A stretch of DNA of 64,000 nucleotides from an uncultured Agrobacterium sp. (GCA_913777615.1 CAJYTK010000007.1:296827-360826), one strand, 5' to 3'. Counted from the first letter of the stretch, positions 55,556 to 64,000 are shown. A program made the numbers and translations. Notes: generated from the sequence alone by a model not told the origin.

Positions 55556-57037
55556 TCAGTTCTTGGATGGGATGCGAGCGACCATACGAAGCGAGGTGGT
55601 CAATTCTTCCATCTGCAACCACGGACGCATCCATGCGACTGCGTTATAGGCACCGGGCTTTCCCGGCACTTCCTGAACAGTGACCTTGGCTTCTCGCAAC
55701 GGATATTTCGCCCGGCTTTCTTCGCCCGCTTGCTCATTGGCATTGACGTAATTGGAGATCCAGCGATTGAGCCAGACTTCACAGTCCGACGCTTCCATGA
55801 AGGAGCCGATCTTGTCGCGTCCCATGACCTTGAGGTAATGCGCGAAGCGGGACGTCGCCATAATATAGGGCAGACGAGCCGAAACAGCGGCATTGGCAGT
55901 TGCTTCCGGACGGTCGTACAGCTTCGGCTTATGTGCTGTCTGCGCGCCGAAGAATACCGCGTAATCCGTATTCTTGTAGTGGCAGAGTGGGAGAAAACCG
56001 AGTTTTCCGAGCTCGGCATCGCGGCGGTCGGTGATTCCCACCTCTGTTGGGCATTTTAGATCGAGATCGCCATCGTCGCTGGAGAAGACGTGCATGGGGA
56101 GATTTTCGACCTTGCCGCCATTTTCAGCGCCGCGGATAGCTGTACACCAGCCGTGCTTGGCAAAGGCGTCAGTAAGCTTGGTGCCCATCACGTAAGCGGC
56201 GTTCATCCAGCAATATTCATCGTGCTTCAGATCGCCATTCGCCGCTCCCCTGGTTTCGTCGTAATTGAATTCATCGACAGGATTGGTCTTGGGACCATAG
56301 GGCATCCGCGCGAGCACGCGTGGCAGAGCCAGCGTCACGAAGCGGGAATCATCGCTTTCGCGAAAACTGCGCCATTTTGCATACTCCACCGTGTCAAAAA
56401 TCTTTTCCAGGTCCCGGGGGCGTGCGAGATCGCGATAGTCTTCGAAGCCGAACATGCGCGGGCTTGCGGCCGAGATGAAGGGTGCGAAGGCCGCTGCCGC
56501 AATCGCGGAAACACCCTGAAGTGTCTGGACGTCATCAAAGGAATTGTCGAATTCGTAGTCACCGATGATAGCGCCGACCGGCTCTCCGCCCGGGGTTCCG
56601 AACTCATCTTCATAGATCGACTTGAAGAGACGGGACTGGTCGAACTCGACTGCCTTTTCGAGATCGCGCGAGATTTCCCGTTTGCTCGCATTCATCACGC
56701 GGATCTTGAGATTGACGCTCGTTTCGGAATTCTTGACCAGATAGTTCAATCCGCGCCATGTGCCTTCAAGCTTGGCGAATTCCGCAGACTGCATGATGGC
56801 AGCCAATTGCTCCGAAATCGTCTTGTCCAACTCCGCAATGGCACTGTTCAGGGTTACTGTCAGGTTGCGGTCATATTTGACGGTACCCTTAAGGGCTTGG
56901 TCCGTCAGGGTGCGCAGCAGATTTTGCGCACGGTCAGGTTCAGTTTGCCTTGTGGCAGCAACCACCTTGGACAAGAGACCATGTTCTTCGGCAGTCGTGA
57001 CCTGTGTATCGCCTTTCAGCAGGCTTTCGGCGCTCAT
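55556..57037 (-). CDS. tssC: T6SS sheath large subunit TssC (TssC41 type)
   Basis: A 493-residue VipB/ImpC homologue forming the contractile sheath with TssB. Conserved: LNSAIAELDKTISEQLAAIMQSAEFAKLEGTWRGLNYLV, FDQSRLFKSIYEDEFGTPGGEPVGAIIGDYEFD, AAFAPFISAASPRMFGFEDY and the C-terminal KYPLREAKVTVQEVPGKPGAYNAVAWMRPWLQMEELTTSLR. GGAAGGATTGAAAC precedes the ATG. It lies 91 bp after tssB. Confidence 0.96.
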   Translation of the reverse strand: MSAESLLKGDTQVTTAEEHGLLSKVVAATRQTEPDRAQNLLRTLTDQALKGTVKYDRNLTVTLNSAIAELDKTISEQLAAIMQSAEFAKLEGTWRGLNYLVKNSETSVNLKIRVMNASKREISRDLEKAVEFDQSRLFKSIYEDEFGTPGGEPVGAIIGDYEFDNSFDDVQTLQGVSAIAAAAFAPFISAASPRMFGFEDYRDLARPRDLEKIFDTVEYAKWRSFRESDDSRFVTLALPRVLARMPYGPKTNPVDEFNYDETRGAANGDLKHDEYCWMNAAYVMGTKLTDAFAKHGWCTAIRGAENGGKVENLPMHVFSSDDGDLDLKCPTEVGITDRRDAELGKLGFLPLCHYKNTDYAVFFGAQTAHKPKLYDRPEATANAAVSARLPYIMATSRFAHYLKVMGRDKIGSFMEASDCEVWLNRWISNYVNANEQAGEESRAKYPLREAKVTVQEVPGKPGAYNAVAWMRPWLQMEELTTSLRMVARIPSKN

Positions 57038-57128
57038 GTTTCAATCCTTCCTATTGCGGCCAGTTCTGCCGCTAGAACCGTTCAAAGCCCCGGCTGTGGG
57101 GCTGTTCGAAAGTTTCGACAGGGCGCGA

Positions 57129-57638
57129 TTACTGAGGAGCGCCGTTCTTTTCCTTCAATTCGGAAACCAGCTTGGCCAAATCGGTCTTATTCTGAAGGAT
57201 GTCTTCCAGCATGCGCTCAAGATCTTCGGAGCGGTCCGCCTTGGACAGGAGATCGCGAAGTTCGTTTCTCGCATCCAGCAGTGCCTTCAGCGCCGGCACC
57301 TGCTGAACGATAGAACCTGGCTCGAAATCTTCCATGCTCTCGAACTTCAGGTTCACCTGAATGTCGCTTCCATCCTTCTCCAGCGTGTTAGGCACCGCGA
57401 TGTTGAGGCCTGGCGTCATGCGGCGCATGACCTCGTCGAAATTATCCCGATCCACCTGGACAAACTTACGCTCGCCGAACGGTTTCAGCGGTTGTGTGGG
57501 GTTGCCGGAAAAGTCGCCAAGAACCCCAACAACGAAAGGCAGCTCCTTAACAACCATCGCGCCTTCGGTTTCGACCTCATACTTGATGTGGACGCGCGGT
57601 TTGCGAACCCGTTCGAGCTTTTCATGAACACTTGCCAT
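57129..57638 (-). CDS. tssB: T6SS sheath small subunit TssB
   Basis: A 169-residue VipA/ImpB homologue. Signature parts are [53 protein letters not shown] and [38 protein letters not shown] strong AAGGAGG lies 5 nt before the ATG at 57638, in line with high expression of a structural subunit. Confidence 0.96.
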   Translation of the reverse strand: MASVHEKLERVRKPRVHIKYEVETEGAMVVKELPFVVGVLGDFSGNPTQPLKPFGERKFVQVDRDNFDEVMRRMTPGLNIAVPNTLEKDGSDIQVNLKFESMEDFEPGSIVQQVPALKALLDARNELRDLLSKADRSEDLERMLEDILQNKTDLAKLVSELKEKNGAPQ

Positions 57639-57701
57639 CTAGACCTCCTTCATGCGTATCCGCATGGTTGATTGCGAAAAGCGCAGCATCTGCGCTCCGG
57701 C

Positions 57702-58880
57702 TTACTGGTTTGCGTTATTGTCACCACTGGGTTTGATCCCAGCTGCGGTGAGAACAGCATTGCGGGCCTGGGCCTCGGGGAGAAGCTCTGCAAGCAGTTC
57801 TGAGAAATCCATGCGCCCCCTGCGAACCAATGTTTCGATTGCCAACGAAATAGGTGAGTGCGGTTCAGTTCGACGGAAATAACGCGCAACCAAAAGAAGA
57901 GTTTCAAACGCCTCGTCTCGGGATTGAATACCCTCTGGGTTGAGAGAAGTGGATTGGCGTGTTGTGGCTGGTGTGGACGTATGATCGTCGACCGGGGCAG
58001 GGGAGGCATCGCGGATGTGAGGCTGATCTAAGTCGCGGCCACCAAGAGAGCGAATTGCGGTTGAGGCTTCGATCAGCACGTTACGTATATTCGAGCTGGG
58101 AGGTGCATATTGACCGCAACGCTCGGTCAAAAGCGCCATCACTCGGTCGAAGGCCGAAAGACAAGCATTCACCTCTGCCAGATGAGAGGACATGGCGGCA
58201 CTTCCGGCTTCCGTCGCTGCGCGATAGAGGTCTTCCTTAAGTGCCGTTTCATTCGGGCGCTGCGCTAACTGAAAGTCCCAGAGGCTGCTTTCGCCAAACT
58301 TTTTCCCGGGAATGAGAGATGTGAGGCGTAGAGGTTGGACAAGCGATCCTTCGCTGCCGACGCCGTTCAACCCAGCGAATGGCGCGAATTTGTCCTCTTC
58401 GCTCTCGTCGTCAATCGAATAAATCTTTTCCCAATGGTTGAGAAAAATCTCCTCGCACATTTCGTAAACCTGATGAAGGCCAGCGAAACCCTCAAGCCTC
58501 AACTTTGCTTCCGCCAGCCACGCTAGAATTTCAACGTCACGACTTTCGGAATATATAATATGCAATCCAAGATTGTTGACGTTCTCCCAGTTACTCGAAA
58601 CTTTCAGAACTTCCTGCGGCGAAGCCGTCCGCTCTTCTGTCCGTGCTTGGTTTCGTTCGTCCTTAATCTTGTAATATATTTCACGAGTTCTAGCATTGTC
58701 GCGAATGTTTTCTCCGCAATCTCCTGAAAATTCTACAATAGCTTTATCGGTTTTCGCGTCCAAATGCAGTTTTTCCTCTAGTAAATGTAATAGTTTTGTG
58801 ACGCCTTCTTCCGTAACGTAAGGATATACAACTGTCAGACTTAAGACAGACTTCCTGAAAATGTGTCTAAATTGCGGCAT
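57702..58880 (-). CDS. tssA: T6SS cap/baseplate protein TssA (ImpA domain)
   Basis: A 392-residue first gene of the minus-strand T6SS operon. The ImpA_N region includes FSGDCGENIRDNARTREIYYKIKDERNQAR and DVEILAWLAEAKLRLEGFAGLHQVYEMCEEIFLNHWEKIYSID. The C-terminus (SRDEAFETLLLVARYFRRTEPHSPISLAIETLVRRGRMDFSELLAELLPE) matches short TssA types. About 45 extra N-terminal residues precede the usual ImpA start, so translation could begin further in. TssA initiates tube-sheath polymerisation. Confidence 0.92.
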   Translation of the reverse strand: MPQFRHIFRKSVLSLTVVYPYVTEEGVTKLLHLLEEKLHLDAKTDKAIVEFSGDCGENIRDNARTREIYYKIKDERNQARTEERTASPQEVLKVSSNWENVNNLGLHIIYSESRDVEILAWLAEAKLRLEGFAGLHQVYEMCEEIFLNHWEKIYSIDDESEEDKFAPFAGLNGVGSEGSLVQPLRLTSLIPGKKFGESSLWDFQLAQRPNETALKEDLYRAATEAGSAAMSSHLAEVNACLSAFDRVMALLTERCGQYAPPSSNIRNVLIEASTAIRSLGGRDLDQPHIRDASPAPVDDHTSTPATTRQSTSLNPEGIQSRDEAFETLLLVARYFRRTEPHSPISLAIETLVRRGRMDFSELLAELLPEAQARNAVLTAAGIKPSGDNNANQ

Positions 58881-58994
58881 GTGCCTTTTCGGTTACTAAA
58901 TAAAAAAATCAACTTGTGGCTAGACAACTCAGGTTCATCATCTTAATTGTACTACGCAACGTTGTGAATTGATTAAGGCCGGGAGGCTCTTCGC
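58881..58994. promoter_or_regulatory. Divergent promoter region of the two T6SS operons
   Basis: 114 bp, AT-rich near tssA, separate the divergent tssA and tssH starts and must hold both promoters. A GGGAGG ribosome site for tssH lies at 58981-58986. In A. tumefaciens the two operons are acid-induced through ExoR-ChvG/ChvI. I could not identify a ChvI box with confidence. Confidence 0.6.
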
Positions 58995-61658
58995 ATGTCG
59001 CATATCGATCTCAATCGCCTCATCGGAGCGCTTGAGCCTGGGCTGCGGGTCGCCTTGGAGGCCGCCGCATCCATTGCGGTACGGATGGGCCATCGTTACG
59101 TTGACCTTCCACACTGGCTGAAGTCGGTTGTAGAATCTGAGAATTTTGTTGCTGACCTGAACGAGTTGGGCATTCCGCTGCAGCGTTTGCGTTCGGAGAT
59201 CGACAGGAGCTTGGAAGACGCGATTGTTGGCAATGGCGAGGATTTATCCCTGTCGCAAAACGTGCTTTCTGCGGGCCGCCAGGCCTGGCTGCTTGCCTCT
59301 CTCGAGGCAGGCCGTAAGCATGTTGTGCTTGCTGATCTTCTTCTCTCGCTCGACGAAGAGGAATCTCTTCGATCTCTCGTTCGATCCACTTTTCCATCGT
59401 TGAAAAGCATGGACCGAAACGCTCTTCAGCGACTGCGGAGCGCCGGAAGTGGCAGTGAGGCAGGCGGGGAAGAACTGCCCAACGACGGGACGGTTCGATC
59501 GGCAGAGCCTAACGATTTCTTACGTCTTTACACCCAGGATATGACGGTCGACGCACGAGCCGGTCGCATTGATCCGGTTATAGGCCGGGATGACGAACTC
59601 CGGCAGATTGTCGATATTCTTACCCGACGCAGGCAGAACAATCCTATTCTTGTCGGCGAGGCGGGTGTTGGAAAGACGGCTGTGGCGGAGGCGCTGGCAC
59701 TCGAAATCGTTTCGGGAAATGTGCCGGAGAAACTCAAGAACGTTCGGCTACTGACGCTCGATCTTTCCCTGCTTCAGGCTGGTGCCGGTGTTAAAGGCGA
59801 ATTCGAGCGTCGTCTGCATGGCGTTATCGACGCGGTTAAAAGGTCGGTAGAGCCGATCATTCTGTTCATTGATGAGGCCCATGGCTTGATTGGCGCTGGC
59901 GGCGCGGCCGGACAAGGAGATGCCGCCAATATTCTCAAGCCCGCTCTTGCGCGCGGCGAAGTGAGAACGATCGCGGCGACCACATGGAGCGAATACAAGA
60001 AATATTTTGAGAAGGACGCCGCTTTGACCCGGCGCTTCCAGCCCGTCCATGTTCGTGAGCCGGACGAAGCGACAGCCATCCGGATGCTGAGAGGTGTGGC
60101 CGATACATTCGTCAAGCATCATAACGTGATCATTCGCGATGACGCGATTGTCGCGGCCGTGCAGCTTTCGGCCCGCTATCTGCCGGCACGGCAGCTTCCC
60201 GACAAGGCGGTCAGCCTGCTGGATACGGCGGCCGCCGCTGTTTCGCTTGCCCGGCAAACATTACCGCAGAAGCTTGGCGCGTTGACAAGCGAACAGCGCC
60301 TTCTGGCCACGGAACTTGAATGGTTGAAGCGTGAACCGGCCAGTGACGATGTGGCTGCGCGTCAGGCAGCGATAGAGGGCGAAATCTCGTCTCTGGGAAC
60401 AGAGATACACGATTTGCAGGCGCGCTATGATCTGGAGATGCGCGAATTGCTGGCGTCCGAAGAGGCCGTCGATCAACCGATCCAGTCAAATGTCGCGCCC
60501 CTGCGGATCGCCTCTTCAAAGCTTGATGCCGAAAAGCTTATTCCCACCGTGGTGGACAGGGAGGTTATCGCCTCCGTCGTATCACGCTGGACCGGCATTC
60601 CGCTTGGTAAACTGCTCGCGGACCAGATTGAGAGCGCTCGGACACTCGACGAGCGGATGAAGCAACGGGTTATTGGTCAGGACGCTGCAATCGAACGGAT
60701 ATCCGATGCCATGCGCGCTGCTCGCGCAGGCCTTTCCGACCCACGTCGCCCGCCTGCGGTTTTCTTTTTGGTGGGCATGTCCGGTACGGGCAAGACCGAG
60801 ACGGCGCTATCGCTGGCCGACCTTCTCTATGGCGGCAGCAACCATCTCACCACCATCAACATGTCGGAATTCAAGGAGGAGCACAAAGTCTCGCTGCTGC
60901 TCGGCTCTCCTCCCGGTTATGTAGGGTATGGCGAGGGAGGTGTGCTGACGGAGGCCGTTAGGCGGCGCCCCTTCGGCGTGCTTCTGCTCGACGAAATCGA
61001 CAAGGCGCATCCGGGCGTCCAGGATATATTCTATCAGGTGTTCGACAAGGGTGTTCTGCGCGATGGTGAAGGTCGCGACATCGACTTCAAGAACACCACG
61101 ATCGTTCTTACCGCCAACACGGGCTCGGATCTGCTCTCAGCACTGGCGGCTGACCCTGACACGATGCCGGAAGGCGAGGCGCTTGAAGCCCTGTTGATGC
61201 CGGAACTGACGAAGCAGTTCAAACCGGCCTTCCTTGGCCGCACGATCATTCTCCCATTCATGCCGCTTGGCACTGAACAGCTTTCCAGGATTGTCGATAT
61301 TCAGATCGAAAAAATCGGCGATCGCGTGAAGGCTACCTACGGAGCGGAGCTTTCGCTTTCCGATGAGGCGCGGGCAGCACTGGTCAACAAGGCGGGCTCC
61401 AGCGACATCGGGGCACGCGCAATCGAAATCATGATGGGCAAGGATCTTCTGCCACCTCTCTCAAGCTTCTTCCTTGAGAGGGTTGTCGCCGGCGAAACCG
61501 TTGACAAGGTCACTGTCGATTTTGATGGCACGCGGTTCGGCGTTCGCGCCGAAGCGGCTGGGGAAAAAGGCGATTTCGCTCCGGCAGATACCGGGGTGGA
61601 TGAAGTTGTCGCATCCAAAGGGGCAACCCGGCGTGTGCGGCGTCAGGTCGAAAGGTAA
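58995..61658 (+). CDS. tssH: T6SS ATPase TssH (ClpV)
   Basis: An 887-residue AAA+ ATPase that disassembles the contracted sheath. It has an N-terminal Clp repeat domain (about 1-150), first AAA+ module with Walker A GEAGVGKT at about 221-228 and FIDEAHGLIGAGG, and a middle helical domain. The second module has GMSGTGKT near 594-601 and LLLDEIDKAHPGVQDIFYQVFDKG. NDFLRLYTQDMTVDARAGRIDPVIGRDDE is the ClpV-type linker. GGGAGG precedes the ATG by 8 nt. First gene of the plus-strand operon with hcp. Confidence 0.96.
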   Translation: MSHIDLNRLIGALEPGLRVALEAAASIAVRMGHRYVDLPHWLKSVVESENFVADLNELGIPLQRLRSEIDRSLEDAIVGNGEDLSLSQNVLSAGRQAWLLASLEAGRKHVVLADLLLSLDEEESLRSLVRSTFPSLKSMDRNALQRLRSAGSGSEAGGEELPNDGTVRSAEPNDFLRLYTQDMTVDARAGRIDPVIGRDDELRQIVDILTRRRQNNPILVGEAGVGKTAVAEALALEIVSGNVPEKLKNVRLLTLDLSLLQAGAGVKGEFERRLHGVIDAVKRSVEPIILFIDEAHGLIGAGGAAGQGDAANILKPALARGEVRTIAATTWSEYKKYFEKDAALTRRFQPVHVREPDEATAIRMLRGVADTFVKHHNVIIRDDAIVAAVQLSARYLPARQLPDKAVSLLDTAAAAVSLARQTLPQKLGALTSEQRLLATELEWLKREPASDDVAARQAAIEGEISSLGTEIHDLQARYDLEMRELLASEEAVDQPIQSNVAPLRIASSKLDAEKLIPTVVDREVIASVVSRWTGIPLGKLLADQIESARTLDERMKQRVIGQDAAIERISDAMRAARAGLSDPRRPPAVFFLVGMSGTGKTETALSLADLLYGGSNHLTTINMSEFKEEHKVSLLLGSPPGYVGYGEGGVLTEAVRRRPFGVLLLDEIDKAHPGVQDIFYQVFDKGVLRDGEGRDIDFKNTTIVLTANTGSDLLSALAADPDTMPEGEALEALLMPELTKQFKPAFLGRTIILPFMPLGTEQLSRIVDIQIEKIGDRVKATYGAELSLSDEARAALVNKAGSSDIGARAIEIMMGKDLLPPLSSFFLERVVAGETVDKVTVDFDGTRFGVRAEAAGEKGDFAPADTGVDEVVASKGATRRVRRQVER

Positions 61659-61702
61659 CGGGGCCTCGGAGCAAGAGGTCGTTTAAAACAGGAGCTTACA
61701 GC

Positions 61703-62179
61703 ATGCCAATTTATCTGCAGTTGGACGGTATTCAGGGTGATGCGACTCATCAGGAACATCGCAAGTGGATGGACATCGAAGCAATCCACTGGAATGTGAC
61801 GCGAAACATGAACACCGCTGCTGGTTCTGCAGCAAATCGTGAGGCATCCGAGCCAACTATATCGGAAGTCATTCTCACGAAAGTCAGCGACTCCTCCTCC
61901 ACAAAGCTTTTCCAGGAAGCGTGCTCTGGCCGACAGGGCAAAACTGCGACCATTCACCTGGTCACCACCGGCGATCCCGGCAATACCTATATCCAGTATC
62001 TTCTAACCAACACGCTGATCGCCAGCTATTCGGTCGACTCCAGTGGCGACCGTCCCGTCGAGACGATCAAGCTGAACTTCACCAAGATCGAAGTGAAGTA
62101 CACTCCTGCAGATGAAAACAACACGCCTCAGTCTCCAATGATCGCCTCTTACGATCTGGCGACGACCAAGGCCGCCTGA
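61703..62179 (+). CDS. hcp: T6SS tube protein Hcp
   Basis: A 158-residue secreted protein that stacks as hexameric rings. Conserved features are the opening PIYLQLDGIQGDATHQEHRKWMDIEAIHWNV, SEVILTKVSDSSSTKLFQEACSG and TIHLVTTGDPGNTYIQYLLTNTLIASYSV. GGAG lies 8 nt before the ATG. A perfect 11-bp hairpin begins 8 nt after the stop codon and may set a stable or terminated hcp transcript. Confidence 0.96.
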   Translation: MPIYLQLDGIQGDATHQEHRKWMDIEAIHWNVTRNMNTAAGSAANREASEPTISEVILTKVSDSSSTKLFQEACSGRQGKTATIHLVTTGDPGNTYIQYLLTNTLIASYSVDSSGDRPVETIKLNFTKIEVKYTPADENNTPQSPMIASYDLATTKAA

Positions 62180-62187
62180 TGATGTTG

Positions 62188-62213
62188 ATCCGGTGCCCCC
62201 ACGGGCACCGGAT
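62188..62213 (+). terminator. Strong hairpin downstream of hcp
   Basis: ATCCGGTGCCC (62188-62198) and GGGCACCGGAT (62203-62213) pair perfectly over 11 bp around CCAC. The stem is followed by TACCTAT rather than a U-run. It may terminate part of the transcripts or protect the hcp mRNA end, so that Hcp exceeds the downstream cargo and spike proteins. Confidence 0.65.
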
Positions 62214-62304
62214 TACCTATCCCGGGCTTTGCGGACCGATGGTGCTCAAGTGCTCACGGGGCCGCGTATGCTGGTTGTATCGTCCATCATGGAAGGCGTC
62301 TTGA

Positions 62305-62805
62305 ATGCCCAATTTTTCCGTTTCTACTGATAATTTTACTGTTCGCCCGGTGCGACAGGACGAAGTCGTGGCCCCTCAAAAAATGGGTAGGGGACCAGAT
62401 CTTTCCTATATGACTCTTCCGGATGGCCCCAGACAGTTCAACCAGCGGGCCGCAGTTGGCGGCGCTGCGGCTGCGGTTTTCAGCCAGGCTGCGGCCGCTC
62501 TGAACGAACACTCCGTTTCCGTCTGGTTGCGGAAGTGGCTACAGGCCCATGAAGCGAAGATTGGCCAGGCGTTGCTGCAGTATGGGCACAGCGCTTTTGC
62601 CCTGCAGGTAAACTACGCTGTCGCCAACTCTTTCGGCAATCAAATGTTCTTGTCGCGAGACATATACCTGCTCGGTACCGCGCCGAGCGCAAAAGAGATT
62701 GGCACCATTCTGACACCTGACGTGATGTTCGGGCCGAAGGCCGATGCCGTTCCCAACTACGCGACCAAATTCAAATACGCCTATCTGGTTGGAGAGCGTC
62801 GGTGA
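62305..62805 (+). CDS. Unknown 166-residue protein between hcp and vgrG (possible T6SS cargo)
   Basis: I recognise no family. The protein has no signal peptide or clear membrane helix, although an Ala-rich stretch (AAVGGAAAAVFSQAAAAL) is mildly hydrophobic. There is no cysteine, so a Tae-type NlpC/P60 amidase is excluded. The C-terminal half is aromatic and Gln/Asn rich (ALLQYGHSAFALQVNYAVANSFGNQMFLSRDIYLLG). GGAAGG precedes the ATG by 8 nt. The slot between hcp and vgrG carries the Tae effector and its immunity gene in A. tumefaciens C58, as remembered. Here no second gene fits the 169-bp gap to vgrG. It could be an effector, adaptor or tube-associated protein. Confidence 0.8.
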   Translation: MPNFSVSTDNFTVRPVRQDEVVAPQKMGRGPDLSYMTLPDGPRQFNQRAAVGGAAAAVFSQAAAALNEHSVSVWLRKWLQAHEAKIGQALLQYGHSAFALQVNYAVANSFGNQMFLSRDIYLLGTAPSAKEIGTILTPDVMFGPKADAVPNYATKFKYAYLVGERR

Positions 62806-62974
62806 CGAACGCCCAAACCGACGTCGTGTCACTTGATCGAGTTCGTTTCCTCGGGCGGATAGCCAGGTGCGAATATTCGAAGCAGGGTCTAGCCGCTTTG
62901 CTTCGCAAAAAGCAGTAGTGAAAGCCATAATCCATGCGTGTCGCTTCTCATTTGATAGATTGCGGAGATAGACC

Positions 62975-64000
62975 ATGACCGACCAACCCTCATCGTCTGA
63001 TTTCATTCAGGCGAGCCGTGTTCTGAAGGTCAAGTCGCCGCTGGGAGAAGACCAGCTTCTTCCCGAACGCATGGTGATCGAAGAGGGCGTGTCGCATCTC
63101 TTCGAGATTCAACTCAGCGTCCGTGCCAAGAAGGAAGTGGTCAAGCCCGAGGAACTGATCGGTCGTCTGGTGGATGTCTCAGTGGAGGTAAGCCAAGGCG
63201 ATGGCGAAGCGGGCAGCGGCGTGCGTCGCCCCTTCAACGGTCTGGTGACGGAGTTACATGAAGGCCCGCCCATCACTCGCGGCCTTCGCTCCTATGCCAT
63301 GACCATTCGCCCGCAAATGTGGCTTTTGTCCCGCCGCTCCGACTGCCGCATCTGGATGGACAAGACGGTGGTTGAGATTGCCGAGACGTTGTTTTCTGAA
63401 CATGGCATTCCAGCACCCGACACATCCGGCATCATCACGCCACCGCCACCGCAGCATTACAGCGTTCAATGGAACGAAACGGACCTCGATTACCTCCTGC
63501 GCCGCTTCGAGGAAGATGGGCTCTTCTACTGGTTCAGCCATGAAGACGGCTCCCACAAGCTGCATATTGCCGACAGCGGCAATGGCTGGCTTGGGCCTTC
63601 ATCCTCCGCTCAAGGCGAAGGCAGGGTAAGGCTGGCGCAGGGCTCTTCGGACCGCAACCACATCAATGACTGGGCGCGACGCTTCTCCTATGTTCCGGGC
63701 CAGCGGGCAGGGGCGGACTGGAACTTCGAGACACCTTCGATGGTGCCGGGCACCATGACGCCATCATTGGTGCAGATGCCGGACGCGACAAAGCGCGAGC
63801 TTTACGAATATCCCTCCCGCATCAAGACGGTGGCAGAAGCCGAACGCGCCCAGAAGCTTCGAACCCAAGCCATCGAAGCCGACCACGACCGCGTCTTCGG
63901 CGCATCCACCTCCCGCATCCTCGAAGCCGGACGGCGCTTTACGCCTTACGAGGTAGCCCATCCCGAGCATGACTATGAAGAGCATGTGATCATCAAGGCG
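62975..64000 (+). CDS. vgrG: T6SS spike protein VgrG, N-terminal part
   Basis: Partial; 342 codons are open to the right edge. It matches the gp27-like part of VgrG: QASRVLKVKSPLGEDQLLPERMVIEEGVSHLFEIQLSVRAK, LHEGPPITRGLRSYAMTIRPQMWLLSRRSDCRIW, and YSVQWNETDLDYLLRRFEEDGLFYWFSHEDGSHKLHIAD. The gp5-like needle and any C-terminal effector extension lie outside the window. The ATG at 62975 has GGAGATAG upstream. In related loci the next genes encode an adaptor (DUF4123/Tap), a DNase effector and its immunity protein. Confidence 0.95.
   Translation, partial: MTDQPSSSDFIQASRVLKVKSPLGEDQLLPERMVIEEGVSHLFEIQLSVRAKKEVVKPEELIGRLVDVSVEVSQGDGEAGSGVRRPFNGLVTELHEGPPITRGLRSYAMTIRPQMWLLSRRSDCRIWMDKTVVEIAETLFSEHGIPAPDTSGIITPPPPQHYSVQWNETDLDYLLRRFEEDGLFYWFSHEDGSHKLHIADSGNGWLGPSSSAQGEGRVRLAQGSSDRNHINDWARRFSYVPGQRAGADWNFETPSMVPGTMTPSLVQMPDATKRELYEYPSRIKTVAEAERAQKLRTQAIEADHDRVFGASTSRILEAGRRFTPYEVAHPEHDYEEHVIIKA

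Noticed and set aside
56090-57313. 407-codon plus-strand frame over tssC
   Set aside because: TssC and TssB on the other strand are highly conserved, and this frame has no start signals or domains.
58881-58994. ChvI or sigma-54 sites between the two T6SS operons
   Set aside because: No convincing match was seen by eye; motif scanning is needed before claiming one.
62539-63006. 155-codon minus-strand frame opposite X and the vgrG start, considered as an immunity gene
   Set aside because: It lies antisense to two plus-strand genes, lacks a ribosome site and has no family features.

Overview
The window looks like a secondary replicon of a Rhizobiaceae bacterium, most likely Agrobacterium or a close Rhizobium. 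The reasons are high GC with alphaproteobacterial codon use, many ABC solute-uptake operons, and a type VI secretion (T6SS) locus with the gene order and regulatory proteins known from Agrobacterium tumefaciens. That locus has tssA-B-C-C'-tagJ-E-F-G-fha-K-L-M-tagF/pppA-ppkA on one strand and tssH-hcp-(small gene)-vgrG on the other. No rRNA, tRNA, CRISPR array or insertion sequence was seen.

1-5.5 kb: a YdeP-like molybdopterin oxidoreductase (cut by the left edge) and a small catalase-family protein on the minus strand, then recQ, an L,D-transpeptidase and an unknown protein. 5.6-15 kb: a catabolic cluster with a peptide/opine-type ABC transporter (binding protein, two permeases, fused double ATPase), a cog3964 amidohydrolase, a RidA-family protein, a SelA-like PLP enzyme and a reverse-strand IclR regulator. 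The same 10-bp word lies upstream of both transcription units and is a candidate IclR operator. 15-19 kb: a gamma-glutamylcyclotransferase-like protein, a small acidic protein, exonuclease III and a membrane GGDEF-EAL protein. 19.2-25.5 kb: a second uptake/catabolic operon with a FadR-type GntR regulator, a Cys/Met-metabolism-type PLP enzyme and a complete CUT1 ABC transporter.

25.6-33.6 kb: a DUF3829-type exported protein, then a ferric-siderophore uptake island. AraC regulator, ATPase and fused permease run one way; TonB receptor and Tat-exported binding protein run the other way. A palindrome sits in the shared promoter region. 33.9-40 kb: a LuxR-family solo regulator, a second GGDEF-EAL protein, a cytoplasmic PAS chemoreceptor ending in a CheR-type pentapeptide, and a lone Wza-like export lipoprotein.

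40.1-64 kb: the T6SS. TssB/TssC (two TssC paralogues) form the sheath, TssE/F/G/K/A the baseplate and cap, and TssL/TssM the membrane complex. Hcp and VgrG are the tube and spike, and TssH recycles the sheath. PpkA, a TagF-PppA fusion and Fha form a post-translational switch. The residues reported for it in A. tumefaciens (TssL Thr14, Fha Arg30 and Ser46) are at exactly those positions here. Between hcp and vgrG, where A. tumefaciens C58 is remembered to carry an amidase effector and its immunity gene, there is one 166-residue cysteine-free protein of unknown function and no recognisable immunity gene.
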